In this document: positions 36,589 through 45,698 of the stretch, piece after piece
How the letters are laid out: each line of letters starts with the position of its first letter
Numbering within the stretch: the stretch's first letter is position 1
From: an uncultured Bacteroides sp.
GTDB taxonomy: Bacteria; Bacteroidota; Bacteroidia; Bacteroidales; Bacteroidaceae
Direction: 5' to 3'
NCBI RefSeq assembly: GCF_963678845.1
Contig: NZ_OY787464.1
Location: forward strand, 1,612,001-1,676,000
Length of the DNA: 64,000 bases
Translations under genes and position numbers: made by a program
The notes under the pieces: generated by a model
What the model was told of the DNA's origin: nothing
Seen by the model: the letters and a program-made list of their open reading frames with translations, nothing else
Database searches by the model: none

Positions 36589-37932
36589 ATGAAGAATATT
36601 AGTTTAAACATCGAAAAGACTTTAGGATTTATTTCTAAAGATGCTGTATATGCTTATGAAGCTCAGGTGAAAGCTTGCAGTGAAGCATTACACAATGGCA
36701 CAGGTAAAGGAAACGACTTTTTGGGATGGCTTAATCTTCCATCATCAATCAGTAAAGAACATTTAGCAGATCTTAAAGCAACCGCTAAGGTGCTTCGTGA
36801 AAACTGTGAAGTAGTGGTTGTAGCTGGCATCGGCGGCAGTTATTTAGGTGCACGTGCGGTAATTGAAGCTTTATCAGACAGCTTTGCTTTATTAAAGGAA
36901 AAGAAAGATGGCCCTGTTATGATCTATGCAGGTCACAACATTAGTGAAGATTACATCAGCGAACTGACTGACTATTTAAAAGATAAGAAGTTTGGTGTTA
37001 TTAATATATCTAAATCGGGAACAACAACCGAAACAGCTTTGGCTTTCCGTCTGCTGAAAAAGCTATGTGAAGACCAAAGAGGTAAAGAAACATCAAAGAA
37101 ATGTATTGTAGCAGTAACCGACGCTAAAAAAGGTGCCGCAAAAGTTACAGCCGACAAAGAAGGATACAAAACTTATGTTATACCTGACAATGTAGGCGGG
37201 CGTTTCTCTGTTCTTACTCCAGTAGGTTTGCTTCCTGTTGCTGTAGCTGGTTTCGACATTGAACAACTGATTGCCGGAGCTGTTAAAATGGAAGAAGAAT
37301 GTGCACTAAACGTTCCTTTCAGTGAAAACCCTGCAGCTATCTATGCAGCTACTCGTAACGAACTTTATAAAAGCGGAAAGAAGATTGAAATATTAGTAAA
37401 CTACCATCCTAAGCTTCACTTTGTAATGGAGTGGTGGAAGCAACTTTACGGAGAATCTGAAGGTAAGGAAAATAAAGGTATTTTCCCTGCTGCAGTAGAC
37501 TTCTCTACAGACTTACACTCTATGGGACAATGGATTCAGGAAGGTGAACGTAGCATTTACGAAACTGTTATCTCCATTGAAACTCCAAACAGAAATTTAG
37601 TTGTACCTTCAGATGAAGCAAATCTTGACGGGCTCAATTTCCTTGCAGGGAAACGCATTGACGAAGTGAATAAGATGGCCGAATTAGGTACACAAATTGC
37701 TCACGTAGACGGTGGTGTTCCTAATATCCACATTACTATGCCACAATTGAACGAATATTATATCGGTCAGCTGTTCTATTTCTTTGAGAAAGCATGTGGT
37801 ATCAGCGGTTATCTACTTGGAGTAAATCCATTTAACCAACCAGGGGTAGAGGCTTACAAGAAAAACATGTTTGCATTGCTCAACAAGCCTGGTTACGAAG
37901 AAGAATCAAAAGCTATACAGGCACGTCTGTAA
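36589..37932 (+). CDS. pgi: Glucose-6-phosphate isomerase
   Basis: A 447-residue phosphoglucose isomerase that interconverts glucose-6-P and fructose-6-P. The sugar-phosphate loop is at G-I-G-G-S-Y-L-G-A-R, S-K-S-G-T-T-T-E-T carries the second phosphate contact, and D-L-H-S-M-G-Q and the C-terminal Q-P-G-V-E-A-Y-K contain catalytic residues. The length fits the short bacterial form. A hairpin terminator follows 21 bp downstream and closes the lysS-gpsA-pgi cluster. Confidence 0.96.
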   Translation: MKNISLNIEKTLGFISKDAVYAYEAQVKACSEALHNGTGKGNDFLGWLNLPSSISKEHLADLKATAKVLRENCEVVVVAGIGGSYLGARAVIEALSDSFALLKEKKDGPVMIYAGHNISEDYISELTDYLKDKKFGVINISKSGTTTETALAFRLLKKLCEDQRGKETSKKCIVAVTDAKKGAAKVTADKEGYKTYVIPDNVGGRFSVLTPVGLLPVAVAGFDIEQLIAGAVKMEEECALNVPFSENPAAIYAATRNELYKSGKKIEILVNYHPKLHFVMEWWKQLYGESEGKENKGIFPAAVDFSTDLHSMGQWIQEGERSIYETVISIETPNRNLVVPSDEANLDGLNFLAGKRIDEVNKMAELGTQIAHVDGGVPNIHITMPQLNEYYIGQLFYFFEKACGISGYLLGVNPFNQPGVEAYKKNMFALLNKPGYEEESKAIQARL

Positions 37933-37953
37933 ACTTTAGTAATAATATACGAA

Positions 37954-37987
37954 AAAAGCCTCAGTTCTATATTGATCTGAGGCTTTT
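37954..37987 (+). terminator. Terminator after pgi
   Basis: An 11-bp stem AAAAGCCTCAG (37954-37964) with its complement (37977-37987) and a 12-nt loop is followed by a T-rich run. It is A-rich on the 5' side, so it can also serve the convergent lipoprotein gene. Confidence 0.85.
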
Positions 37988-38008
37988 CTTTTTTCTTTTC
38001 AGAAAATT

Positions 38009-38482
38009 TTATTTTATTGAATTATCTTTTTTAAGTTCAACATCCAGTTCACTCCCTTCACAGTCAGCTTTTGCAGAAAGGTAGAACTTCAATTTCATAA
38101 GATCTTCCTGCACCGATTGTACTGTTGCTTTTACTTTCACATTAGAGAATTTTACTCCATCTACAAATCTAAGTTGGCATTCAGTGGTATTTGTAAAATT
38201 CTTATCAGTTGTTACATTATCTTTCTCATAATCAGCAAGAGACATCTTAATTTCATTTTCATTAGCTTTAGCTTGAAAGGTAACTAATTCAGAACCACTT
38301 CCGACAAGATTAAGCGATACTTCAACAACATCTCCAACCTTTACAGAAGGTGTACCAGAAACAACATCTCCATTTACAGAACAGTTTTCTATATGAATTG
38401 CAGGTGGTGTCACAGTAGTATCTGAGCTACAAGAAGAGAGACACAATGCACCTATAATTGTACAAAAAAATATATTTTTCAT
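38009..38482 (-). CDS. Hypothetical lipoprotein
   Basis: A 157-residue protein with a lipoprotein signal (L-S-S-C-S, Cys 18). The remainder is a Thr/Val-rich sequence with alternating hydrophobics, as in an immunoglobulin-like or other beta-sandwich fold. No family recognised. It stands alone on the minus strand, convergent with pgi and sharing its terminator. Coding is likely given the signal peptide and composition; function unknown. Confidence 0.75.
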   Translation of the reverse strand: MKNIFFCTIIGALCLSSCSSDTTVTPPAIHIENCSVNGDVVSGTPSVKVGDVVEVSLNLVGSGSELVTFQAKANENEIKMSLADYEKDNVTTDKNFTNTTECQLRFVDGVKFSNVKVKATVQSVQEDLMKLKFYLSAKADCEGSELDVELKKDNSIK

Positions 38483-38569
38483 TTAAAGATTATTAAGAAT
38501 ACCGGGTGCAAAAATACACGAATTATCTGAATAACAAAACATTTCACATGTTAATTAAGAACTTCTTTG

Positions 38570-38577
38570 TATCTTTG
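38570..38577 (+). promoter_or_regulatory. -7 box of the HAD gene
   Basis: TATCTTTG fits TAnnTTTG, 27 bp before the ATG. Confidence 0.45.
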
Positions 38578-38604
38578 CACCCATAATAAAAGAATTTTCA
38601 AACT

Positions 38605-39351
38605 ATGTTTCAATCCGCTATTAATCAATATTTAAATACCCACAAGCACTCTTCTCTTCCACTTAAAGCCGTTTTGTTCGACATGGATGGTGTTCTATTT
38701 GATTCTATGCCTTACCATGCTAATGCCTGGCATACAATTATGGAAGAAAGAGGATTGCACTTATCAAAAGAAGAAGCATATTTGCACGAAGGGCGTACAG
38801 GATCGGGAACTATAAATCTTATCTGTCAGCGCCAATTTGGTAGAGATGCTACAGAAAAAGAAATAGAAGAGATTTATAAAGCGAAAACCGCGGCATTCAA
38901 CAGCCATCCACTTGCCGAAAAAATGGAAGGATCCTGGGAGGTTCTTACAAAAGTAAAGCGTGATGGTTTGTTCTCAATGGTTGTAACCGGTTCAGGCCAG
39001 GCAACCTTACTGAACCGTCTGAATGAAAACTTCCCGGATACATTTAAATCAGAACTAATGGTTACTGCTTTCGATGTGAAATATGGAAAACCAAATCCTG
39101 AGCCTTACTTAATGGCTCTGAATAAAGGAAGTCTGAAAGCAAATGAAGCAATTGTGGTTGAGAATGCACCTCTTGGTGTACAAGCTGCTACAGCTGCCGG
39201 TATCTTTACTATAGCCGTAAACACGGGCCCATTGGATAATCAGGTTCTTCTTGATGCTGGAGCCAATGTTCTTTTTCCATCTATGCAGGCATTCTGTGAT
39301 TCATGGGAAGATCTTTTAAAAGAATTCAACAGCGCAAGCTCACTCTCCTGA
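38605..39351 (+). CDS. HAD-family phosphatase, beta-phosphoglucomutase-like
   Basis: A 248-residue HAD hydrolase. Motif I is F-D-M-D-G-V-L-F-D-S, with the nucleophile as the first Asp and the acid/base as the second. A small helical cap follows, then V-V-T-G-S-G (motif II), K-P-N-P-E-P-Y (motif III lysine) and V-V-E-N-A-P-L-G-V (motif IV, with the usual first Asp replaced by E-N). The beta-phosphoglucomutase/phosphatase group is likely; the substrate cannot be named. A strong hairpin terminator lies downstream. Confidence 0.88.
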   Translation: MFQSAINQYLNTHKHSSLPLKAVLFDMDGVLFDSMPYHANAWHTIMEERGLHLSKEEAYLHEGRTGSGTINLICQRQFGRDATEKEIEEIYKAKTAAFNSHPLAEKMEGSWEVLTKVKRDGLFSMVVTGSGQATLLNRLNENFPDTFKSELMVTAFDVKYGKPNPEPYLMALNKGSLKANEAIVVENAPLGVQAATAAGIFTIAVNTGPLDNQVLLDAGANVLFPSMQAFCDSWEDLLKEFNSASSLS

Positions 39352-39486
39352 AAAACAAAGAAGTTCTTGCAAGAGTAAGCAAACATAATGAAAAGACAAA
39401 ATCTTGTTTTCTTAAGCAAAGATTACCTATGAGACGAATTTGCTAATGAGAGATAAGAGCTTATCGTGAAAGAACAACTGAAATAA

Positions 39487-39533
39487 AAATAGAAAAGCTT
39501 CCTAAACCATTGATTTAGGAAGCTTTTCTATTT
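39487..39533 (+). terminator. Bidirectional terminator between HAD gene and tRNA-Arg
   Basis: A perfect 20-bp stem (39487-39506 and 39514-39533) with a 7-nt loop. AAAT/ATTT ends give U-runs in both directions. Confidence 0.85.
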
Positions 39534-39560
39534 CAGGTGATAAACTCTTGTTTATCTTTG

Positions 39561-39633
39561 TGATCCCGGAGGGATTCAAACCCTCGACCTTCAGAACCGG
39601 AATCTGACGCTCTATTCACTAAGCTACGGAACC
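39561..39633 (-). tRNA. tRNA-Arg (anticodon CCG)
   Basis: A minus-strand cloverleaf. Acceptor GGTTCCG pairs with CGGGATC (two wobbles). The D-arm is GCTT/GAGC, the anticodon stem TCAGA/TCTGA with loop TTCCGGT (anticodon CCG, decoding CGG), and the T-stem GAGGG/CCCTC. The discriminator is A and CCA is not encoded. The T-loop reads TTTGAAT, so the near-invariant C56 is U; the D-loop AGTGAATA has A where G19 is expected, so the elbow pair appears changed to A-U. Confidence 0.88.
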
Positions 39634-39929
39634 CTATTGAGACGACAAAAATACAAAAATAGTTGAGTGATTCCTAATATTTTATTCAAATTCCTTCCAA
39701 ACCGGCCCAAATCTGTTGCCTTATTCAAGGATAAATATTATCAACGGTACTATTCACTGCATTTAATGGCCTGAAACAGATGGATATATTGTGATTATTC
39801 CATTTAAGCAACTATTGGTTTTATTGGTAATTAGCGATATTACTATTATTATGAAACTCATGTTGACATAGAAAGAAACATTATGCTAATATTAAGCGGA
39901 CAAACAATAGCATATATCCAAATAATATG

Positions 39930-39937
39930 TATATTTG
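39930..39937 (+). promoter_or_regulatory. -7 box of asnA
   Basis: TATATTTG fits TAnnTTTG, 24 bp before the asnA ATG. No clear -33 box. Confidence 0.45.
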
Positions 39938-39961
39938 CCATCAAACTAATAAAAACAACCT

Positions 39962-40999
39962 ATGAGTTATTTAATAAAACCTGAAAATTACGTACCATTA
40001 CTTGACTTGCAGCAAACCGAGCTAGGTATTAAACAGATCAAAGAGTTTTTTCAACAAAACTTATCTTCCGAATTAAGACTACGTCGTGTTACTGCTCCTT
40101 TATTTGTTCTAAAGGGAATGGGTATTAATGATGACCTTAACGGAACGGAACGTGCGGTATCCTTTCCTATTAAAGAATTGGGAGATAAAGAAGCTGAAGT
40201 GGTTCATTCACTTGCAAAATGGAAACGAATGACCCTTGCTGACTATAATATTGAGCCAGGATATGGCATTTATACTGATATGAATGCTATCCGTTCTGAT
40301 GAAGAGCTTGGCAATCTGCATTCATTATATGTAGACCAATGGGACTGGGAACGTGTTATTACTGCAGAAGAACGTAATATTGATTTTCTGAAAGAAATAG
40401 TAAATCGTATCTATGCAGCTATGGTTCGCACTGAATACATGGTATGTGAGAGTTATCCACAAATCAAGCCTTGCCTACCTGAGAATTTATTTTTTATCCA
40501 TGCAGAGGAACTTCGTCAGCTTTATCCGGATATGGATTCAAAAGGCAGAGAACATGCCATTACTGAAAAATATGGAGCAGTCTTTATCTTTGGCATTGGA
40601 TGCAAGCTAGGTGACGGAATAGAACACGATATGCGTGCGCCAGATTACGATGACTACTCATCACCGGGGATTAAGGGCCTACCAGGATTGAATGGCGACT
40701 TACTGGTATGGAACGATGTATTAAAACGTTCTTTGGAACTATCTTCAATGGGAATCCGTGTTGACAAAGAAGCTTTGCTAAAACAACTTAAAGAAAGTGG
40801 TACAGAAAATCGCAAAGAGCTTTATTTCCACAAAAGATTGCTCGATGGAACTCTTCCTCTTAGCATCGGGGGTGGTATAGGCCAATCACGTCTTTGCATG
40901 TATTATTTACGTAAAGCACACATCGGAGAAATCCAGGCAAGCATCTGGCCAGCTGAAATGAAAAAGGAATGTGAAGAATTGAATATACCTTTAATCTAA
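39962..40999 (+). CDS. asnA: Aspartate--ammonia ligase (asparagine synthetase A)
   Basis: A 345-residue class II synthetase-like enzyme that makes asparagine from aspartate, ammonia and ATP. Hallmarks are L-R-L-R-R-V-T-A-P-L-F near the N-terminus, F-P-I-K, K-W-K-R, G-I-Y-T-D-M-N-A-I-R and the C-terminal G-G-G-I-G-Q-S-R-L-C-M motif 3. Length normal. The ung gene follows 6 bp later, so the two are probably cotranscribed. Confidence 0.95.
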   Translation: MSYLIKPENYVPLLDLQQTELGIKQIKEFFQQNLSSELRLRRVTAPLFVLKGMGINDDLNGTERAVSFPIKELGDKEAEVVHSLAKWKRMTLADYNIEPGYGIYTDMNAIRSDEELGNLHSLYVDQWDWERVITAEERNIDFLKEIVNRIYAAMVRTEYMVCESYPQIKPCLPENLFFIHAEELRQLYPDMDSKGREHAITEKYGAVFIFGIGCKLGDGIEHDMRAPDYDDYSSPGIKGLPGLNGDLLVWNDVLKRSLELSSMGIRVDKEALLKQLKESGTENRKELYFHKRLLDGTLPLSIGGGIGQSRLCMYYLRKAHIGEIQASIWPAEMKKECEELNIPLI

Positions 41000-41005
41000 T
41001 TACGA

Positions 41006-41668
41006 ATGAACGTACTGATTGAAGAGAGCTGGAAGAAACATCTGGCACCAGAATTTGAAGCCGACTATTTTAGTCGGCTTACTAATTTTATACGGGAAGA
41101 GTATAGCCACTATACAGTATATCCCCCGGGAAAACTTATTTTCAATGCCTTTAATAGCTGCCCGTTTGATAAGGTAAAAGTTGTAATTATAGGTCAGGAT
41201 CCTTACCATGAACCCGGACAAGCACATGGTTTATGTTTTTCGGTGAACGACGGAGTGCAGTTCCCACCTTCTTTACAGAATATTTTTAAGGAAATAGAGA
41301 GCGACCTAGGCACCCCTGCTCCTGCTAGCGGTAATCTTACCCGGTGGACCGAGCAAGGAGTTTTGCTAATGAATGCAACTCTTACTGTACGTGCCCATCA
41401 GGCTGGCTCGCATCAAAAGAAAGGATGGGAAGAATTTACAGATGCTGCAATCCGCCACCTGGCCGAAGAGCGTGAACATCTTGTTTTCATCCTGTGGGGA
41501 TCATATGCACAAAAGAAGGGTGCAGTAATAGACAGAAGCAAGCATCTGGTTCTTACCTCTGCTCACCCCTCTCCTCTTTCTGCTTACCGGGGATTTTTTG
41601 GAAACGGACATTTCAGCAAGGCCAATGAATACTTGCAGAAACATGGACAGGAACCTATAATCTGGTAA
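41006..41668 (+). CDS. ung: Uracil-DNA glycosylase, family 1
   Basis: A 220-residue DNA-repair enzyme that removes uracil from DNA. Motif A is G-Q-D-P-Y-H-E-P-G-Q-A with the catalytic Asp, and motif B is H-P-S-P-L-S with the catalytic His. The Asn of the uracil pocket lies in L-L-M-N-A-T-L. Length normal. It follows asnA by 6 bp. A 12-bp hairpin terminator lies 28 bp after its stop. Confidence 0.96.
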   Translation: MNVLIEESWKKHLAPEFEADYFSRLTNFIREEYSHYTVYPPGKLIFNAFNSCPFDKVKVVIIGQDPYHEPGQAHGLCFSVNDGVQFPPSLQNIFKEIESDLGTPAPASGNLTRWTEQGVLLMNATLTVRAHQAGSHQKKGWEEFTDAAIRHLAEEREHLVFILWGSYAQKKGAVIDRSKHLVLTSAHPSPLSAYRGFFGNGHFSKANEYLQKHGQEPIIW

Positions 41669-41696
41669 TGGCATTATAGTAGACCTTTAGTTTACA

Positions 41697-41733
41697 CAAA
41701 AGCATTTTTCTACTGAACGTGAAAATGCTTTTG
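41697..41733 (+). terminator. Terminator after ung
   Basis: A 12-bp stem, CAAAAGCATTTT with its complement, formed by 41697-41709 and 41721-41733 around an 11-nt loop. Confidence 0.75.
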
Positions 41734-41735
41734 AA

Positions 41736-42090
41736 CCCTCACTCCATCACTCTTTGCAATAATACAATAAAGATCAACACATTAAGCAGTGATGGCAGCA
41801 TTCTAATCCCTCACTTTACCATCACTTTTTAGGCTATCCCTCACTTTTTCGATCAATGTTAATATGTTTCATGTTTAAACAAGTTGCTTGATCTGCAAAG
41901 ATCCTGTTAAGATATAGCACCCTTAATTTCAGAATAAGGCATATAAAAATCTCTGTTTTTGATAAAAAAGAGCACGAAAAAGTGAGGGTTGACTCCAAAA
42001 GTGATGGTAAAGTGAGGGATTAGAATGCTACTATCACGGATTAATCACCAAGTAATCAGAAAGTTAAAAAAAATAGTGAGGGAGTGATGG
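41736..42090. repeat. GTGAGGG/GTGATGG word cluster with 63-nt inverted arms
   Basis: Two 63-nt arms (41789-41851 and 41975-42037), complementary at about 54 positions by eye, flank a 123-nt AT-rich spacer. Each arm has the words GTGAGGG, GTGATGG, GTGAGGG at 19- and 11-bp spacing. Single extra copies lie outside (CCCTCAC at 41736, GTGAGGG at 42076 followed by GTGATGG at 42084). No ORF inside. This convergent ung/lptD gap of 627 bp is otherwise empty apart from terminators. Confidence 0.85.
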
Positions 42091-42180
42091 TAGCATCTCA
42101 TTTTTTGCGTAGAATTTCAAAAAGATAAGATCAAGATCACATCCCGCCAGCTTTAAAAAAAACACAACCGGATGTTGAGC

Positions 42181-42219
42181 AAAGTCCCGCCAGCTTTTTA
42201 AAAAAGCTGGCGGGACTTT
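42181..42219. terminator. 39-nt perfect hairpin, probable bidirectional terminator
   Basis: 19-bp perfect arms (AAAGTCCCGCCAGCTTTTT and its complement) around a single A. A solitary copy of the arm's core, CCCGCCAGCTTT, lies 43 bp upstream at 42143, so it may belong to another repeat family rather than be a simple terminator. Confidence 0.65.
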
Positions 42220-42247
42220 GGATATTTATTCGCCAATGGTTTTCAAC

Positions 42248-42280
42248 CATTCACCAACCATTTTTATTTATTGGTGAATG
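42248..42280 (-). terminator. Possible lptD terminator
   Basis: A 10-bp stem CATTCACCAA (42248-42257) with its complement (42271-42280), 16 bp beyond the lptD stop on the minus strand. Confidence 0.5.
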
Positions 42281-42295
42281 AATTAGCAATGATTA

Positions 42296-45003
42296 TTAAT
42301 ACCACTTGATATTAGAAGAAGCACTGCTTCGCTGTTCCCATTTTAAGTCTTGCAACATACTGGAATTGGCACGGATAGTGAAGTTATACGAACGATAAGT
42401 TCCAAATGGAGACAAGCTACAAGTCATACTCCAACAGTGAAGGTCACGTGTTATATTACAAGTTGTCTGTGCTATTTTCTTTGCATCAAAGTCATATGAT
42501 CCCTGGAAAGTAAAGGCCCACTTATCCGATAGCTTAACGTTTCCTGAACCACTAAGTGTGTGAGTCAACCTAAACGGATAACGCATCGTTTTTTCATTGA
42601 TTTTGGCCGATGTATTTTCTCTTAAATTAAAAGAGTAAGAAACATTAAAAGACCAAGGCATCTTAAACGGCAGATATCCATCTGAATTAACTTCAGCCTT
42701 TTTCTCTTTCTTATCACTTCCCTCTGTAGTACCTTCAGTGGAAGATGTATCTCCTTGAGGCTTATCTACCTTAGGTTTATTTTTATCTTTTTCATCTTCT
42801 TTTTTCCCAAACCACTTTTTCCAGGTATTATTATCGAAAGAATAAGAGAAAGAAGAGCCGGAGCCCTGAAATCTACCAAAACGTCCATAAGACCATTCTG
42901 TTCTATCCCCTACTACAACCTGCCCGCTTTTATTAAATTCATATGCATAAGTGGCAAAAGAAGTACTGAAGTTGAACGTATAACTTTTAGTTAGTTTTAA
43001 ACGCAAACGCATGGATAAATCACTCCATGGTTTAGTTATCGCTGCCATATTATAAGAGATACTTCCACCTAGTTCATCAATCAGACTTATCTTACGGGTT
43101 CCTGTTGAATCACGATCTGATTTAATTTTCATTTCCAGATTATTAGAGATATCAAGGCTTACATTACCTTGTTTACCCTTACCTGGTACTCCGAAAAGAG
43201 CTCCGGCGTAAGGAGAATATTCTGTTGTTTGCTGCACTCCAGAAGAGTTAGTATAAACATAACTATCCCAATATCCATAACGCTTTGCACCAAAATCCGG
43301 TTGAGCACTAATACTAATGGTTGGCGTAAATACGTGACGAATAGTTTGAATTCTATCACCAAAAATAGCTTTCAATGGTGTATAAAAGCCATACAGTTTT
43401 GTACCTATACCAATACTTGCATTATAGTTGTATACACGATTAAATCCATAAATAGTATCATGTTTAGCTACCTGATTAGCATTGTCCCAAGATTGTTTAA
43501 CCTTATAAGTATACCAGCGTTCTGTATAGTTAACAGAAGGAGTAACATTAATGTATTTAAACAAAGTAAAAGTTGCACTAACCGGGATAGAGTGGTTCAT
43601 TGCATTTTGCCAATCCTTTACCAAACTTGATTTAAAGAATCTATCTTCTTTTGTAGTAATGCTATTTTTTAACTGACCGGTATAGCTCATTGATATTTTT
43701 TCATACCAACGTTCTGCACCCACAGCCTTTTTGCGTTTAAAAGGACTAAATCGGCTCAAAGCAATATTTAAATCCGGTAAAGTAACGCTCAGTGTGGAGT
43801 TTTTAGTAATCTGATTAATACTAAATACACCTGAAAGTGTCAGACCTTGATCAGGAAAACTACGGATATAACTTACACTTGAAGTTTTGGTATTCTGAGA
43901 ATACGTTGACGGATCATAATAGCTCCCCAAATTTGTTTTTTCGTAACTACTGGTTGCAAAATTTACACTTGCAGAGAAAGAACTGTTGGGACTTGCTTTT
44001 GCATCTTGACGGTGCAACCAGTTTATCTTAAAGTCTTTTGAGACAAAATAGTCCGGCATATTTTTATCGCCATTCTTGGTTACCTGATAATTAGTACTTA
44101 AAGAACCGGAATATTTATATCTTTTATTATAATTAGTTGATGCCCCAAGTCCCATGATCCTTTTGTGAATATTTCGCCGGTTAGTTTCAAGTCCATATAG
44201 TCACTGATGGCAAAATAATATCCACCATCACGCAGATAAAAACCACGATTCATTTCATCGCCATAAGTAGGCATAATAAATCCGGAAGAATAACTACTGC
44301 TGAAAGGAAAGAATCCAAAAGGGATGGCTAATGGCAAGGCAACATCTTCCACAACCAGATAGGCTGGACCAAATACTACATTTTTCTTTGGTTTAACTTT
44401 GGCACGTGTTAGCTGTAAATAGAAATGCGGATGTTCATGATTATCACAGGTTGTATATCTGCCATTCTCCATAAACAAATCCTCACCAGAGCTCTTCTTA
44501 GCATTATAACTGGTTACATATCCTTCTCCCTGTTGGGTTACAATATTATTTATATATCCGCGCTTACTTTTGAAATTATAGTGAAGAGCTTTTGATTCGT
44601 ATGGAGTTTCTCCGTCTTTAAAGACTGGTGCACCGGTTACTACTCCCACTGAATCCACTTTCCCTCTTGCATAGACAGTGCTGCTATCCATGTTCATGGT
44701 AATAATTTCCGATTGAAGTTCTATCTTTTCATAATTAACTTTTCCTTTTCCATACAAATGGGCAAATCCACCCTGAGTAAAAACTATGGAATCACTAGCT
44801 TCGTACTTAACCGGAGCATTCAATGCTTGTTTCTTCTTTTTAAGTGACAAAGAATCCTTAGCCACAGTATCTGCTTTAATCGTATCAGAAGAAATCCCAA
44901 CTGGTTTTCTCTTCTGAGCGTGTACTCCATCTGTAAAAGAAAGAGTCACGATAAGAAACAAGAGCGGGATAATATATATTTTTGCTTTTAATGACGTCAT
45001 CAA
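42296..45003 (-). pseudogene. lptD: LptD-like LPS-assembly outer-membrane protein, split by one frameshift
   Basis: Two overlapping frames encode one protein of about 900 residues. 44098-45003 carries the signal peptide and OstA-like N-terminal beta domain and part of the barrel. 42296-44155 carries the rest of the barrel, with a Lys/Glu-rich insert near its middle. The first frame reads G-S-W-D-L-G then leaves frame, and the second resumes A-S-T-N-Y-N-K-R. One base is missing in a C4 run at 44144-44147 (G4 in coding sense; five would restore the frame). LptD inserts LPS into the outer membrane and is normally essential, so a sequencing error is quite possible. Confidence 0.85.
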
Positions 45004-45089
45004 TTATGCATTTACGCTTTAATGGGCAAAAGTAAGCATTCTCAACCAAATATTAACGTGTTTCAGTTTATTTAATTATTTTTTTTAAA

Positions 45090-45623
45090 TCAAAGAAAAA
45101 GCTCACACCAATTATCAAAGCGCTTTAATCCTTCACCTCCAAATCTTGCAATAGATTTCCTGGCAGCCTCAACACTCTTTTCACGGTCAAGATGTGTTTT
45201 TGAAAAGAACTTGTCAGCAAAACAGATCACCTGTTCTTCCAAAGAGACTGGAAGCATATCACGATGCGGGAGTGGTAATCCGCTTTTCTCTATTTCAATA
45301 GCTGAAATGCCAGCACCTGTATGGCGCTCGCATACAAGAGCATGCCGGGGGAATCCTTCTTTCCTTATTAAGTCTGCTCCCAAGTAGCCATGGCAAATAT
45401 ACGGTTCTGTGCCAACGCAATCTATGCCATGAGCATTCGTCAGAAAGATACCTATATCATGTATCATTGCAGCCTCTTCAATAAAAGTTTTATCTAAATG
45501 AAGTTCTGGATGAGAAGCGGCAACCTGTAAAGCTTTATCAGTAACCGACCGGCTGTGGATTAATAAAATATCAAGCTGTCTGCCAGGAGTATAATATTTA
45601 TTAATAATCTCTATTACATTCAT
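45090..45623 (-). CDS. HD-domain phosphohydrolase
   Basis: A 177-residue cytoplasmic protein with an HD domain. H-S-R-S-V-T-D-K-A supplies the first histidine, M-I-H-D-I-G-I-F the HD pair, and H-T-G-A-G-I-S-A and C-F-A-D-K-F-F-S the later ligands. The family cleaves phosphate esters or nucleotides with metal ions, and this form resembles YedJ/YpgQ-like HD proteins. Substrate unknown. It lies divergent from mscS, with the mscS promoter in the short gap. Confidence 0.85.
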   Translation of the reverse strand: MNVIEIINKYYTPGRQLDILLIHSRSVTDKALQVAASHPELHLDKTFIEEAAMIHDIGIFLTNAHGIDCVGTEPYICHGYLGADLIRKEGFPRHALVCERHTGAGISAIEIEKSGLPLPHRDMLPVSLEEQVICFADKFFSKTHLDREKSVEAARKSIARFGGEGLKRFDNWCELFL

Positions 45624-45636
45624 TATGATCTTTATT

Positions 45637-45667
45637 CTTGTTTATTCAATTGAAATAAATATTTTTG
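45637..45667 (+). promoter_or_regulatory. Promoter of the mscS gene
   Basis: CTTG at -33 (45637-45640), 19-bp spacer and TATTTTTG at -7 (45660-45667), 31 bp before the start. Confidence 0.55.
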
Positions 45668-45698
45668 TGCAATATTACTAAATATAAGCGTAACAAAC

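Larger units (their letters stand above)
39352..39961. other. Intergenic region holding a terminator and tRNA-Arg
   Basis: Besides the terminator, the tRNA gene and the asnA promoter box (TATATTTG at 39930-39937), the stretch shows no gene or repeat. Confidence 0.5.

Noticed and set aside
41789..42037. Invertible promoter (phase-variable switch)
   Set aside because: Inverted arms flank a spacer, but both neighbouring genes point toward it, so an inverted promoter would have nothing to drive, and no site-specific recombinase gene is near.
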